From Dromaius novaehollandiae (Eukaryota; Chordata; Aves; Casuariiformes; Dromaiidae), in NCBI RefSeq assembly GCF_036370855.1, contig NC_088098.1, forward strand, positions 141,628,721-141,692,720: a stretch of DNA of 64,000 nucleotides, written 5' to 3'. How positions within the stretch are numbered: the stretch's first letter is position 1; every line of letters starts with the position of its first letter. The notes beneath the pieces are model-generated. The model had not been told where the DNA came from, ran no database searches, and saw nothing but the letters and a program-made list of their open reading frames with translations. Shown here in pieces: positions 10,246 to 22,031 of the stretch. The position numbers and the translations under genes were made by a program.

Positions 10246-13200
10246 CCATAATTCTTTACTTTGGAAGTAGAACTATGTAAGTCATATTTCTTACTCATTT
10301 CTAATGACTTTAATGGAGTTGTGCGTCTTCCCAAAATATAAATTGACCAGTGAAAGAACGTAAATTTTAAACTATGCTAATGAAGTGGCCTGCTCCCCTG
10401 CTCTAGTTTGTCCTGACTATATATGGAGCAGTAAATCCAGTCATGAAGGATCCTACAAATAATGGCAATAGCCCAAGAGAAGATGTATCTTTTATTTCTC
10501 CTTATGGCTCTATTTCTATGGAGATTCATATTTTTCTTTCACTATAAATGAATATGTGATTACCTATAGGATATTCTTTAATGTTGACCTAGGAGGACAA
10601 GAGCTGTTACTTTGGAAATACTATTTGTTTCTTAATTAAAAGCAAGCACATTTAAAAAATAAGAAAAGGAAAAGCTCTTTCCTTTCCTTTTGGACTTAAT
10701 CTTACCCATAATTATGTCGGTAATGATTTAATATTGATGTTGATAGCAGCATGATTAGGCTTATTATCATTTTTTTCTGAAGATAAGTTAATAGGGCCAG
10801 TGGGCGATGGACAACAACCGATGCTGTAGCAATACCATCAGAAGAATTAGCAGATGCAAGATCAAACCTCTAGTCTCAAATCTGGAACCAGGCTGGCTTT
10901 TACAAGCATGTGCATAGCTTCTACTGGTTTAAGAACAATCAAACAAACATCTGAGCCTGGAATTTGTTGCAAACAAAAAGGAAATTTTCTGCTCTTTTAG
11001 GAAACTAGCTCTTCATTATGAATGTTTTTCTCATGCATTATCTGTGGATAAGCACAATAATTCTGGAGTTATATGGAAATACTACATGTTTCTGAAACAG
11101 CTTCATAAAGATTGCTCTACAGTGCTTTAAAATGTCAATTAGGATATCACATGTTACTCTGCCTTATAACTATGAAAAAGTCACTGTAAATTTTAGTTTG
11201 GATGCCTACATATTAACAAAGTTTTTCTAAATAAAGGAGATTTCTTTTTTCTTTTTTACAAATTTTAACAAAATGGAAAATGTAGAATCTGAAATATTAT
11301 TTTTTACACTCTTTTTAGAACATTTCCCTAATTCCATAGAATCTGCCCTGTGATTCACTGTAACTGAGGTGAGTAACTAATGTGGTTGACTAAAGAGAAT
11401 GAAATGTCTGACTGAAATGTTTGGTGTGACCAAGCTGACTGAAGTGGCAAAAGGGGTTAATATTTCTTCCTTGTTGTGTCACAATAAGCATCTAGAAAAC
11501 AAATTTAAGGGCATGGCCAGTTAGTTAGCAACCACATAAATAAGGCCCTAGAATACAATCAGATACTATGAAGAGTCAAGATGTTTTGTAATATTATTTA
11601 TTCATCTTTGCAAAATCTATGTCTTTAAATAAACACTTCAAGTCCATTGTCACAGACTGATGTTCAGAAAATATTAGAACATTTAATCTTGTTTTCCCAG
11701 CTGAAATAATGGTGATTAGAGAGCTTTTTCTGCACTTTCCTATCTTTCCCCATCCTCACCCTATTCAGAAGCAAAATTGAGAGTCTTTCCCATGTGGGCT
11801 AAATGCATAAGTTTGGTGACATATTCAGAAAGGAGTTCAAAATTTTCTATAATAAACCTGATACAGATGGAGAATTAGGCCTGGTGGTAGTTTATTTCAC
11901 CATTACACTTATAGCACTATACCTTAGTATTCATTAATGTTCATCTCCAAAACAGTTCATTCCAAGTTTCATGACCGAAATCCAGTAACCACAATGCTCT
12001 GCTGCTGAATGAAAAATGAGGAAAGTATATATATTCTGCTATTCCAAGAAAGTAAACTTTTCAACTAATTTCAACAACAGCAGATACGTTTTCTGTCATA
12101 TTACATTAGTGAGCATTTGAAACCTGGCCATGCACAATTTGATGTCTCTTTTCAATATAAGATAGAATAAATTAGTTTTATTCTGTCACTCATCTGCCTT
12201 GCATCAAAGGTTTACAACTTCAAGGTCAAAGGTTGTCTCTTTGGAATGCATTCACACTCTTGCTGAGTTAGACTTTGTGTTCTGTTTGCTTGCATCACTA
12301 GGAATAAGGAAGACTCCAAGAAATATAAAAGCAGCTTACTTACAGGTAATTGAAAAGATCTATGTACAGCAAATCTTGCAAAAAAGAGAAAAGCTGCAAA
12401 AGAGTCAAGACTTAGGTACAAGCAGAGCTCAAAAGCTAGAGTTTTTTTTTAATTTAAGGTTAATCAAAATAATAATGCAAAATACTATCCTGGAAGTTGA
12501 TCTACCATGTTTAATTGTCTGTATCCTAAGTTGATCCAGCAAAGTCATTGAGACTACTTGGAGTGTTTAAAGCATGTGCATAAATCTTTGCGATAGCAGG
12601 CCTCAAAAATCAATATGATACACACATAATTATTTTATATTAGGAAAAAAATGGAAAGGTAAAAATATAAAGCAGCCCATCTGTCAAAGTTTGAGGCATC
12701 TTGATATTTTCTTGATTAAAAATGACTTACTTTTTTTAGGACATGACTCTTCAGAAGAAAAAAGTCATCTCTTTTATAGCTAAGTAGCCAACAGAAAACA
12801 GATTGTATATATATTTTTATTGTTTCTCTTTTGGTTAGTTTCCTTTAATATTTTGGGAAATAGGAGAAAAAGAATGTTTTTTTTATTCTCTGTGAGAGTA
12901 ACACAGCTTCAGCATTTTTCAAAAACCCAGGAGACAGAACAATGCCCTGCTTTGGCTATGGCTGGGTCCAGCTACCTGCTCATTTTCTGAGCAAAGAAAA
13001 CATGAAGTGACAGAAAAACTTGCTAAAGATAATCATTGCATATCATATGTCTATCTTTTAAAAAGGAACTTAAAGCATCATTTAGACAAATATGCAGGTT
13101 TGGTTTTATTTTTATTTTCAATTTTTTAAATCAGCAAGGATAAGATTACACTGGAATTTTAAAAGAGTTTATGGTGATAGCCTAAACTTGCCACAGTTTG

Positions 13201-13556
13201 TTGCAACTGTTAAATATCTAATACACTGAATATGTTGAATCATCCTTTAGGGGTGTGTATGTGGGTTTTACATCTCTAAGGACCAAGCACTCTAATTATT
13301 GAGTTCAAACTCTAAAATATCATGTATTTCTATAATAAAATTGTAGTAAAATATCAGCGTTGCTATAGTCGAGGTTGAGATCACCTTTCTGTATCAAGGT
13401 CAAGTCTTCTAACTAATCAGATATTAGCATATTTATTCAGATTGTCTTGAAATGTGCTGTCCTTCTGGGACTGCAGGATAGGCTTAGTGACCCTTATTTA
13501 TGGTCACAGAAAAAGAAAATCACTAATGAGATAGTTCCCTTTGGCTCACATAGAAC
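10246..13556. other. Non-coding AT-rich stretch with one weak exon-like segment
   Basis: No gene or repeat family is recognised in these 3.3 kb. The longest frame, 12199-12534 plus (111 codons), is probably chance. Within it, 12302-12345 is flanked by a pyrimidine-rich acceptor ending in AG and a donor starting GTAAT. The evidence is too thin to annotate an exon. Confidence 0.6.
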
Positions 13557-13589
13557 AAAAAAAAAAAAAAAACTAAAAAAAAAAAAAAA
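13557..13589 (+). repeat. Interrupted poly(A) tract
   Basis: Sixteen A, then CT, then fifteen A. The upstream 100 bp do not resemble a known processed pseudogene or SINE, so this is listed as a simple repeat rather than a retrocopy tail. Confidence 0.9.
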
Positions 13590-13918
13590 GAAAGCAACAG
13601 AACAAACAAAAAAAGCCTCCAAGCCACTACAAACAGTTTGAACCTATTATTTACAACATTTGGGAGTATATCTGTAAGTCCAATAAGGCAGTTGTCTCTC
13701 CCAAGTTCAGCTTTGGTTTTGGTTTTGCCTTTTGAAGATCATGGAAATGGTGTGATTTAAGGGAGCAGGAAAAGACACACTGTGGGGACCACAGAGAAAT
13801 ATTGGAAAATATGAAAAGAATCATGTCAGATCCACATTTTTCTCTGCTGCATGTTTATAGAAATTGGGAGAGCACTGGGTAAGCTGTGGATGCAATGATG
13901 AATGCAAAAATTTATAGT

Positions 13919-13950
13919 ATTAAATATTATTAAATATTATTAAATATTAT
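13919..13950 (+). repeat. 10-bp tandem repeat, about three units
   Basis: TAAATATTAT is repeated three times head to tail with no mismatch in the core, a small AT minisatellite. Confidence 0.9.
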
Positions 13951-14315
13951 CTTCAGTGCAAAGGAGAAGGGGATGAAAATATAACACACATGCTACTATC
14001 CATGTACAATAGGCTAAGTGTTTGAGTTTTGGGCTTACATATATCGTGCCTGTTTAACACTGCTCGAAAGTTTTGCATTAACAACCAGTACGCATGAGTC
14101 TGTCTAGCAGTGGCCATTTGCTCTATTTCCAGAGTATTCTGCATTGTCAGGTGATCAGTCAGAAAGGGCAGAATTAAGGTTGGATTGACACATATATTAA
14201 CTCTGTTATTGTCTAATTTTAAGTTGTCAGGGTTTTGCTAAAACTAGTATACTGGAGAGGCTGAGGACTGGGCAATTATTATGTGTTAACAGAGACTTTT
14301 AAGACTTTATAGATT

Positions 14316-14362
14316 TATATATAATATATTTGTCTATATATAACTATATGTCTATATATATC
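14316..14362. repeat. TA-rich microsatellite with CTATATATA units
   Basis: Alternating TA runs are interrupted by three related GTCTATATAT or ACTATATG units. Low-complexity sequence. Confidence 0.85.
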
Positions 14363-14718
14363 CATGAAAGGAATATTGTCTTCCTAATTTAGGAGCTTAA
14401 TCTGAGTACTGTCACACTGAAATATAATTATTTAGTCCAAGGAGTGCAGTTCAGTTTACCAGGCATGCCTTCCTAAAGTGCATGGGAGAGAAGTAGGCAA
14501 CCCTGAAAACCTACATAGACATATAAAGTCTATCCAAGTTGGACACTTCCTTCTCTTTGTTGGCTAATGACCATGGAAAGCAGGGAAACAAACTTGCCAT
14601 ATATGTTGTAAGTGGATTTAAGGCCAGCCTGGAACTGGATTTCATCCTGTTTTTATCTTATATAGCATTGTTCTCAACCTTTGTAATGGCCTGAATGCTT
14701 CTGACTCAGACATTCCCA

Positions 14719-15047
14719 AATTTAGATGTCTACAGAGTTGGTGGCTTTATCTGAGCAAGGTATCTACACTCCCACTAAAGTAAATCAAACTCAGGGGTTC
14801 AATTCAGATTGTCAACACACAGGCATCTAGCAACCTCTGAGGATTCACAGGGCTGTCAGATATGACACAGGATCTGACAGTGACCTTGCTTTCCTGTGGT
14901 AGCACCTAGAGGCCAGATAGGACAACTGAAGTCATCTCAAACTGCTCTAAATGCATAGGTGTGGACAAATAAATGAAACTTTCCTTCAGGTCTATACAGC
15001 TAAACACATACCTCGTATATAGGCATCCCCATATACACATCTAAATT
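14719..15047. repeat. Possible degraded ancient repeat with 11-bp inverted ends
   Basis: AATTTAGATGT at 14719-14729 is exactly inverted as ACATCTAAATT at 15037-15047, bounding about 330 bp. The interior repeats the word CATCTA (for example at 14823-14828) and is less AT-rich than its flanks. The composition reminds me of old amniote repeats with ATCTA/TAGAT words, but I cannot assign a family. It could equally be unique sequence with a chance inverted pair. The 19-codon-scale open frames inside have no meaning. Confidence 0.3.
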
Positions 15048-15134
15048 AAGACATTGGAATTTGAAGTGACTCTCATCTCCAGTATCATTTTAATCAGTTT
15101 TCTAAATGCCAGTGTTTTTACCCATCTTATTACC

Positions 15135-15154
15135 AAAAAAAAAAAAAAAAAAAA
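15135..15154 (+). repeat. Poly(A)20 tract
   Basis: Twenty uninterrupted A. No recognisable retrocopy lies upstream. Confidence 0.95.
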
Positions 15155-18100
15155 GCACTTGAAATTACTCCAGTTTTATTTCAGGAGAGATCTGTGTTAT
15201 TCTTGCAGTGTATTCATCAGTCATTTAAAACTCCTTTGAGTTTTAGTTTTAGCAAATGCAACTGCAGATGTAAATGTATTTGTTGAATGCAAGTTCAGTG
15301 GAATTTTTCAGCATTTTCTAAACTGAATTTCAATGTCTATACAGTATAAATACAGTCTGACATACATAGCATGCATAAAGTTAATAGTTACAAATAAGAA
15401 ATGCATCATTTAGCATATTCTAATAGAATGAAAACATGAAGAAGATAAACACACAAACAAATATGTGTTTAAACATCCAACTGTTGTTGACCCATGGGCA
15501 CAGTACTGAGAGGATAAAGTACTTCAGACAACACCACACTTGCTTCTTTATGTTGGCTCCAGTTTTAACTGATGTTGAAGCCTCAGTTACACAGTTTTAA
15601 CTTGTCTTGACTGTAAGCAATTGTTTCTCATGGGACAGCATGTTGCCTCTGGCCATTAAGTGAGGTCACGTGTTGATGCATGCAATGTATTGTTTGATAA
15701 GCAAAGTGGAACACTAAAACTATTGAAAAGGATGCATAGAACTTGAAATACTTGAGTCAATGTTTTAATGGATATATCAAAAAAGAAATTTACTTTGAAG
15801 AATAAAATAAAAAGCAAAGTGAAAAGCAATTAATATAAATAATTTATTGAGAAGATTTTTCTCACCTCTGTTATTTTTACTTTTGCTGGGGCAAATGATG
15901 AAGTTGTGAAGGTTTCACTCACCATTGGTGACTTCAGTGAGCAATTCTCAATGACTCAGTCTCAAGACTGGGAATTAAAATCCTTGATCTTGCAAGCAGC
16001 TTTAAGCGGCTAAAGTACCTGTTGAAATATAGAAATTTTTTTGTGTAGGTCAGCTTGTATAAACAGACCATGGGGAAGATTTTTAATGTTAGTTAGAACA
16101 CAACATAAGGAAAGAATAAAAGGAGACAACTCCTTAAAAAAAGACAGAGAGTATGAAATTCTTTTGTACCTGATAAATTGTTTATGTGTGAAGGTTGTAT
16201 ATTATATAAAACATGCTGTAGATTCAGGATACGCATCTACAGACTACCCAAGACCTACTGATTTTCAGTGACAACATTATGTGTAACAAGTCAGATGTAA
16301 AAAGGGTATAATCAACCAGATTGACTGAATAAGAAGTAATACTGATTAGAGCAATAGTTTTACACATCTGTGAAAATGGTATAGGAGCAGAAATCTATGT
16401 AATACAAGCACATTCAAAATCTGGTTAGATGTATGTCTATGTTTACATAATATACATATGCACTGGATCTGGTTAAGAATTTTTCTGAAAGACAAATGCA
16501 GCTGTGAGAGCTGAACACTTTTAGAAATTGAGCCGATCGAGAATGAACTTGAGTATGTATTTGGGAGCAAAGCAACACATACTTATGAATGGCGACTTCT
16601 CCTTTCTCTTATCCTAGTAAAGTTTTTATAAACTTTAATAGGAACTATACTTATCTAACCAAGAGTAGGATTTGCATCTTTACTTAAAAATAATCTTTCC
16701 GTCTCCTCATAAATGTTTGAACAATTCAGTTCTGAGAGGAAAAAAAAGTAGACATCTAAGGCAATTGAACTACACAGCTGCCTTCTTTTAGAATTGCTAT
16801 TTTCATGCTCATGTTCAGGTGCTTTAATATTGATGCACAACACACTGAAATCCTCTCACACAGTAAAACCAAAAGTGCTATTTCAAAAGAAACTAGGGAA
16901 GAATATCAAGTATTTTAAACCTTGCAGGACTTACTCATGAGTCTTGAATACCAGCAAATCAGATTGTATAAGACAATCCTGGCTTTCTTTTTCTAATTTT
17001 CAGAGTAATTGATAGAATACTGCTTCAGCAGTTTATGTGGTCTTTCTAACTAAACAAATAAACAAAAACACTCCCAAGATTAATATGCAAACAAAACTAA
17101 ACACAAATTTAATTTAAAACAACTTTATGGGAGGGACATAAAAGTAGTTCAGTGTCTTAGCTTAAATAAAATTGTATACAATGAAGAATATTACTCAGCA
17201 GAGGAGAAAAGAAAATTGTGTCTACAAGAAATGAATTTATGCCTTGCTGTGTTCATCTTCAGAAGACAGTGGAGAGAATCTGGATGAGGAGTGCAAGAAG
17301 GAGGACATCAAACTCCTTTCCTAATTTCAGGAATCTTCTAGAAAACCATCTAGAAATTTTCCATGCAAATAGGTCTTTATCCTTTCTCTTCACCCACACA
17401 TATATAAAACGATCTTTCCATAAAAGATAGCTCAGCAATGTTTCGCACTCCCTATAATGGGTATATATGTCAAAGGGAAGTTACATGTGTGTTTTTTGGG
17501 TGGTATTTGGTGAGTCTGGTAGTCAGGTAAGCACCAAACTGAAGCACAGCTACTCTAAAAGGCTAAGTAAGGGGTGAGCTGGACTACTGTGCAGATAGTC
17601 CTATTTTTTTTGCAGAAAAATTGATATGTCATGTCATATAAAATATCAATGTCATTGATATTTTCCTTTTCTTGAGTACCAGCAAAGAATTTGCTACATG
17701 AAGAATCCATAATATTGTATATTCTATAATATTATATATTCTCTAGGGTAGCAGCATGTTTTTGAACACCCTGGGATCTTGTAAGAAAGGAAGAGATGAA
17801 ATTTAAAGGACTGGTCAGGAATTTTCATTTCATTCATTTTCATTTTTCAGTAACGTAGGGTGTCTCATCAAAACCCGGAACTCTACAGAGAATATGTTCA
17901 AATTTCAGGAAAAATTTTCTCTGAAATATTTTCCAGTTCAAGATGAAATTTTTGGTGGACAAGGAGAGCTCACTTAGAACATCACTGACCCAAGGGTACG
18001 AATGTGACTCTCCTGGGAGGTGGAAGACCCAGAATCATCTTCCTGCTCCATCTGATTTGGAACAATTACTCTGAACCTGCATCTTCCATATCCATCATGA

Positions 18101-21100
18101 ATGCCATAACAAGCAAACTATAAAGTTAGTCTTTTTCTCTGACCTAATGAATTTTTGTTTATATAAATGAAGTAGAACAGTCACAGTAAGACTGATTGAA
18201 ACAAGGATCAATTTTGGTTATTCATATGTGTTATGATGATTACAGGGGCCAGAAATTCAAAATGAAAGCTGATATTCACTCTTTCTGCCAAAAGCGAAGC
18301 ACAAAAAGCATTCCAAAAGCAAACAGGCAAGCAAGAATGGTAAATACTGAAAAAATTATATGTTTTAAGGACTCCGGACGTCTGTGAGAATGGCTTGTTT
18401 CACTAATAGCTTGAATAGATAGAATTGCAATTTCCAGCAAATGGATTCTTGTGCAGTCCTTATGCCCCCTCCCACGCCCTTCCTGTTAGGAAGGCTGCTT
18501 CTGCTGCTACTGTCAGCCCACAGCAAGCTGCAAGATCAGCCCTTGAGGGATCTAGGCAAACTGGGTGCATCTTTTTTAGGATATATCTTACTGCTAGTCA
18601 TTTGTCTTGTATCATTTGTTTACAAAGGAAAAATTACAGTTTTTGTAAGTCTCACAAATGTAACTTTCTGTGCCAGCCAGGATATCAATCCCTAATGCTT
18701 TAAAAGCTGCTATTGTGTGTATCTGTCTGTTTTGGATGTCTGAATCTAAATTACTTTCATTGCTATTCAAATGAATTTAACCTTTCTTCAAAAGCTATCA
18801 CATCCATTTTAGAGAGGCAAAACTGTGATCCATCGATACCAGAGTGATGATGAAGAACTGACAAAACAAGAAACTAGTGGCATGAGTGAAAGCTTAAATG
18901 CTTGCTATAGCTAGACATTATAAGATTAAGAACAAATATTCAGCTAAGATTTTTTTGTTGATGAAATGCCTTATCATTTTGCAGATACTTCAAAGTAATG
19001 AGGAGAAAACAGCTTCACTGACAAACTTTTTATTTAAACTTTCAAAGCATATTCATACGCTGATGTGATAACCTAGAAAGAAAGAAATATTCTAAATGTT
19101 TATCCCTAGAAAATATATCAAAGTACATCATTTTAGGTTCTTGAAAATCAGTATTTGATTTTAAAAGCTCTCATATTCTATTACTTCATGTCTTATTTAA
19201 AGGCCTGGTCCTTAAGTGTGTTGGTTCCCATTATTTAGAAGTCTAATCTTACTCTCATTGTTTCCAACAGCAAAAAAACATCATCAGCCCTCCTCTATGC
19301 TGTCACATATTCATATTCACTTAGCAATACTGGCTATCCGTAACCCTTCACCTCAACAACTGTCATATATTAGTTCTGCATTTATATTATTTGATATAGT
19401 AATATATACCCATTAATATAACTACGCTTTAAGGGAAAAGTAAAGAAATTTAAATAAGCTGATAGGAGAGGGTACAGGACTATAAATTGTTTTACACTAG
19501 TTGCGAACTTTGAAATCAGAATATTTTAGACACCCTTGTCCCCCTTCTCATCACAGCAAATAAGTTTTAATTAGGTCAAATGGGTTCTCAGTGTAAAGGA
19601 GTCTGTTTCTATGTAATGTGGTTCAAGTGGCTGGGAGGGAAATTAATGCCTTGTACATGCTACGTCACTTCTAAATATTACTCTGCATCTTTTGTTTGCA
19701 AATCACTGCACAAAGAAGTGATTTAATAACAGTGACCCTATATCTTTTCCTATGTTGTATTATATCTATTTCCTCATATTAAAGAACATTAATTCTGTAT
19801 ATTACAATGGTGCATTTTTGATGGACTGAATTTGTCATTCATCATTATAAACATATAATTAAAGTAATATTATTTAAGATTATATGAATAACTATCATAA
19901 CTAGCTTTTTTTTTTCCTTGAGATCTAGCATTTAGGGTGCATGTGTATATATATGTGTCTGTGTGAACGAGACATGAACAAAGAGAGAGAACAGGCATGT
20001 GGGGAAATCAGCTACTGTATTTACACATGCCTGAACAGCAACACATTTTCCAAGCTCATTGGCAATGTGTGGCACATTTCAAGGGCAGGAATGAATATTA
20101 TTAATAAACTGGGAAGAGACATAAATAATTCAAAAGAATTACTTTACTTAGTTAAGTAGATGTTTTATATTCAAAATATCCACAACATGAAGGTACTAAT
20201 ATTACATACAACATGATTTTTTTCCTGAATAACTGTTATTTCAATGGTGCTAAGTATTTAAATTGATAATGATAATTTTTTAAAATGGAATTGTACTGGT
20301 ATTACAAGGGAGGTGAAGCGAACCTTTAAGAGCTACCTGTCCAGCTGGGAAGGAGAATCAGTTGTCATCTCTGGATGTAAGTTCAGAAAGAATTAGATAG
20401 CTGAAGAGGCAAAAAGAGGCCTCTGGGGGTAGCCATTCCTGAGGGTGATTGTATGATTACTGTGTTTGGCTTTTTTTCACTTTTGTTTAATGATTGAGTG
20501 TGCTTCAAATGGCTTTTGGGTTATGTTGAAAATGTAACTCAAGAATGGTTTCCCTGCCCTAGGGTTCTGTCTCCAAAAGTGGTCAGTAGCTACTGCTTAG
20601 GGAAGATGAACTAAGCAGAGAAGTAGAATTAGGTAGCACAACACGACTCTCCTGTTGTATACACTTCCCATCTCCTGTCAGTCAATCATTTAAGAAATCT
20701 TCCTACACAAATGTATGCATCCAGAAGGTTGTAGTCCTCCTGGATTTCTTGTACTCCATTTTTCAGCCCCTTAACACTTTTTTTACCACAAATCACACGG
20801 AGTTCAAAATTCTATAAGCGTTGTGAGTTTTTTCCTTAATTTAAGCTTGCTAGATTGGTTCTACTCATCCTGGAGAGAAAGCTTACAATTTAGAAGCTCA
20901 GTGTTATATCACCTACCATTAGGATATAGCTCTTGCACTAGTCTACAGAAGAAATGCCTTCCTTGTAATCAATGCCAGGAATTAAATAGGCTTGGTATTT
21001 TTATTTAATTACAATTTGTCTCACTACTGAGATCAATGCACAGGTAAACATTTGAAATACATTGCTAAGCTAAGCCACTGTACAATAGCAATTTTTGAAA

Positions 21101-21119
21101 TTTGAAAACTTTTACAGAA
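15155..21119. other. Non-coding AT-rich stretch, no gene recognised
   Basis: Six kilobases of mostly unique-looking DNA. It contains the palindrome at 17640-17664 and a nearby 17-bp imperfect tandem pair near 17711-17744. An overlapping pair of open frames lies at 18425-18703 and 18441-18695. The second would encode 84 residues with a leucine-rich hydrophobic N-terminal segment and a second hydrophobic segment near residues 43-60. It matches nothing I know and lacks supporting context. No splice structure or repeat family is evident. Confidence 0.6.
17640..17664. repeat. Near-perfect palindrome (12-bp arms, 1-nt spacer)
   Basis: AAAATATCAATG (17640-17651) and CATTGATATTTT (17653-17664) are exact reverse complements around a single T. 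This tight palindrome can extrude as a cruciform. It could also be a symmetric protein-binding site, but no known site is matched. Confidence 0.9.
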
Positions 21120-22031
21120 AAGTTTGGGGATGTCAAATGATGTGGTAGGTTAAAATTAATGTTAGGGCTGCAGGTGAATGATTAGGCCACTGACTAGGCC
21201 TGACGCTAAAGTAACTGAACAGGATGTGAAAAACAATGGGACAGGACAGGAGAAGTTGAGGGATATGATCAATAACAGTACCAGAAGCTAAAAAGAGGCA
21301 CAGATAGCGCCATGAGGAGGGTACAGATAGCACAGCTGGTTCTGGGAGAGATGGTCAGACCCCATAACTGGAGGGAAGGATGAGGCTCCTTTGGAGAAAA
21401 GAGCCTTGCAGGACCAGGTAACCCTATCAGGAAACCATGTAAGACTGAGATTGCCTGGTTAATCACGTCAGATGTTCCAAATCTGAGTATGGATGCAGCA
21501 AGACTGGGACCAGTGGGGAGAATTAACCAAAGCTGGTTGTTTATATGGGAGGAGACAGGGGCAGAGGAAGGGAGGTAGAAAAGCAGCACAGTAGAGGGTC
21601 AAGAAATGGGAAGAAGGACAAGAATTGATGCAAATCAAGTGATCAGTGCTGTACAGGGGTACCTGCTGGGCAGCCCTGCTCTCGATCACCTCGATCACCA
21701 GAGTGTAAACGGAGGCAACAAAGTAAACCTGTTGTTCTGAACATATGTCATCTCTGCAGTCAGGAGGACCGGGTGCTGTCCCTGGCTGGCAAGGGAGCAC
21801 CCAGATGGATGGACTGAGCATCCTGGTATAACCTGTATTGGTGCCCATACCAGGCCTGATGGCAACGGCTTCTTCCCAATCTCTTCCTAGCACTGGCTTG
21901 GATGAGTGTTCTGCAGTGCATAATCTGAGATTTGGGAGTGGGTCATGACTTGCTACTGATGACATTTATGCAAAGAGATGGGTCTTCAGAAAATGAGAAA
22001 AGGTTTTGCGTAGGATTTTCAAAGCATTTCA
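21120..22031 (+). mobile_element. LTR-like retroelement block, ends not resolved
   Basis: About 0.9 kb, clearly richer in G and C than its surroundings. It is arranged like an LTR in plus orientation: a purine-rich U3-like part, a TTTATATGGG TATA-like motif at about 21539-21548, and an AGTAAA polyadenylation-type motif at 21722-21727. A short pyrimidine/TG-rich segment follows. The last 256 bp (21776-22031) recur at 33508-33762 with about 94% identity, which shows a dispersed repeat. No TG/CA termini with a target-site duplication could be found, so the outer limits are guesses. The 165-codon minus-strand frame at 21468-21965 and the 106-codon frame at 21269-21589 lie antisense to this block. 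They show no retroviral or other domain that I recognise. An alternative is an unrelated unclassified interspersed repeat. Confidence 0.5.
21776..22031 (+). repeat. Dispersed repeat, copy A (matches 33508-33762)
   Basis: From 21792 to 22031 the sequence aligns without gaps to 33523-33762 at a constant offset of 11731. I count 14 mismatches over 240 bp. The match continues more weakly left to 21776, with one single-base gap. The copies are in direct orientation. Confidence 0.95.

Larger units (their letters stand above)
13590..14718. other. Non-coding stretch with short AT-rich repeats
   Basis: About 1.1 kb with no gene recognised. It contains a 10-bp tandem repeat near 13919-13950 (unit TAAATATTAT, about three copies) and a TATA-rich microsatellite near 14316-14362. 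A minus-strand 63-codon frame at 13953-14144 is considered chance. Confidence 0.65.

Noticed and set aside
12199..12534. 111-codon plus-strand frame
   Set aside because: No domain and a T-rich tail. The splice-like segment inside is listed separately as a weak candidate.
13557..13589. Poly(A) tail of a processed pseudogene (also considered for 15135, 28725, 32685 and 62585)
   Set aside because: No transcript-like sequence or polyadenylation signal is recognisable upstream of any of these A runs, and no flanking duplications were seen.
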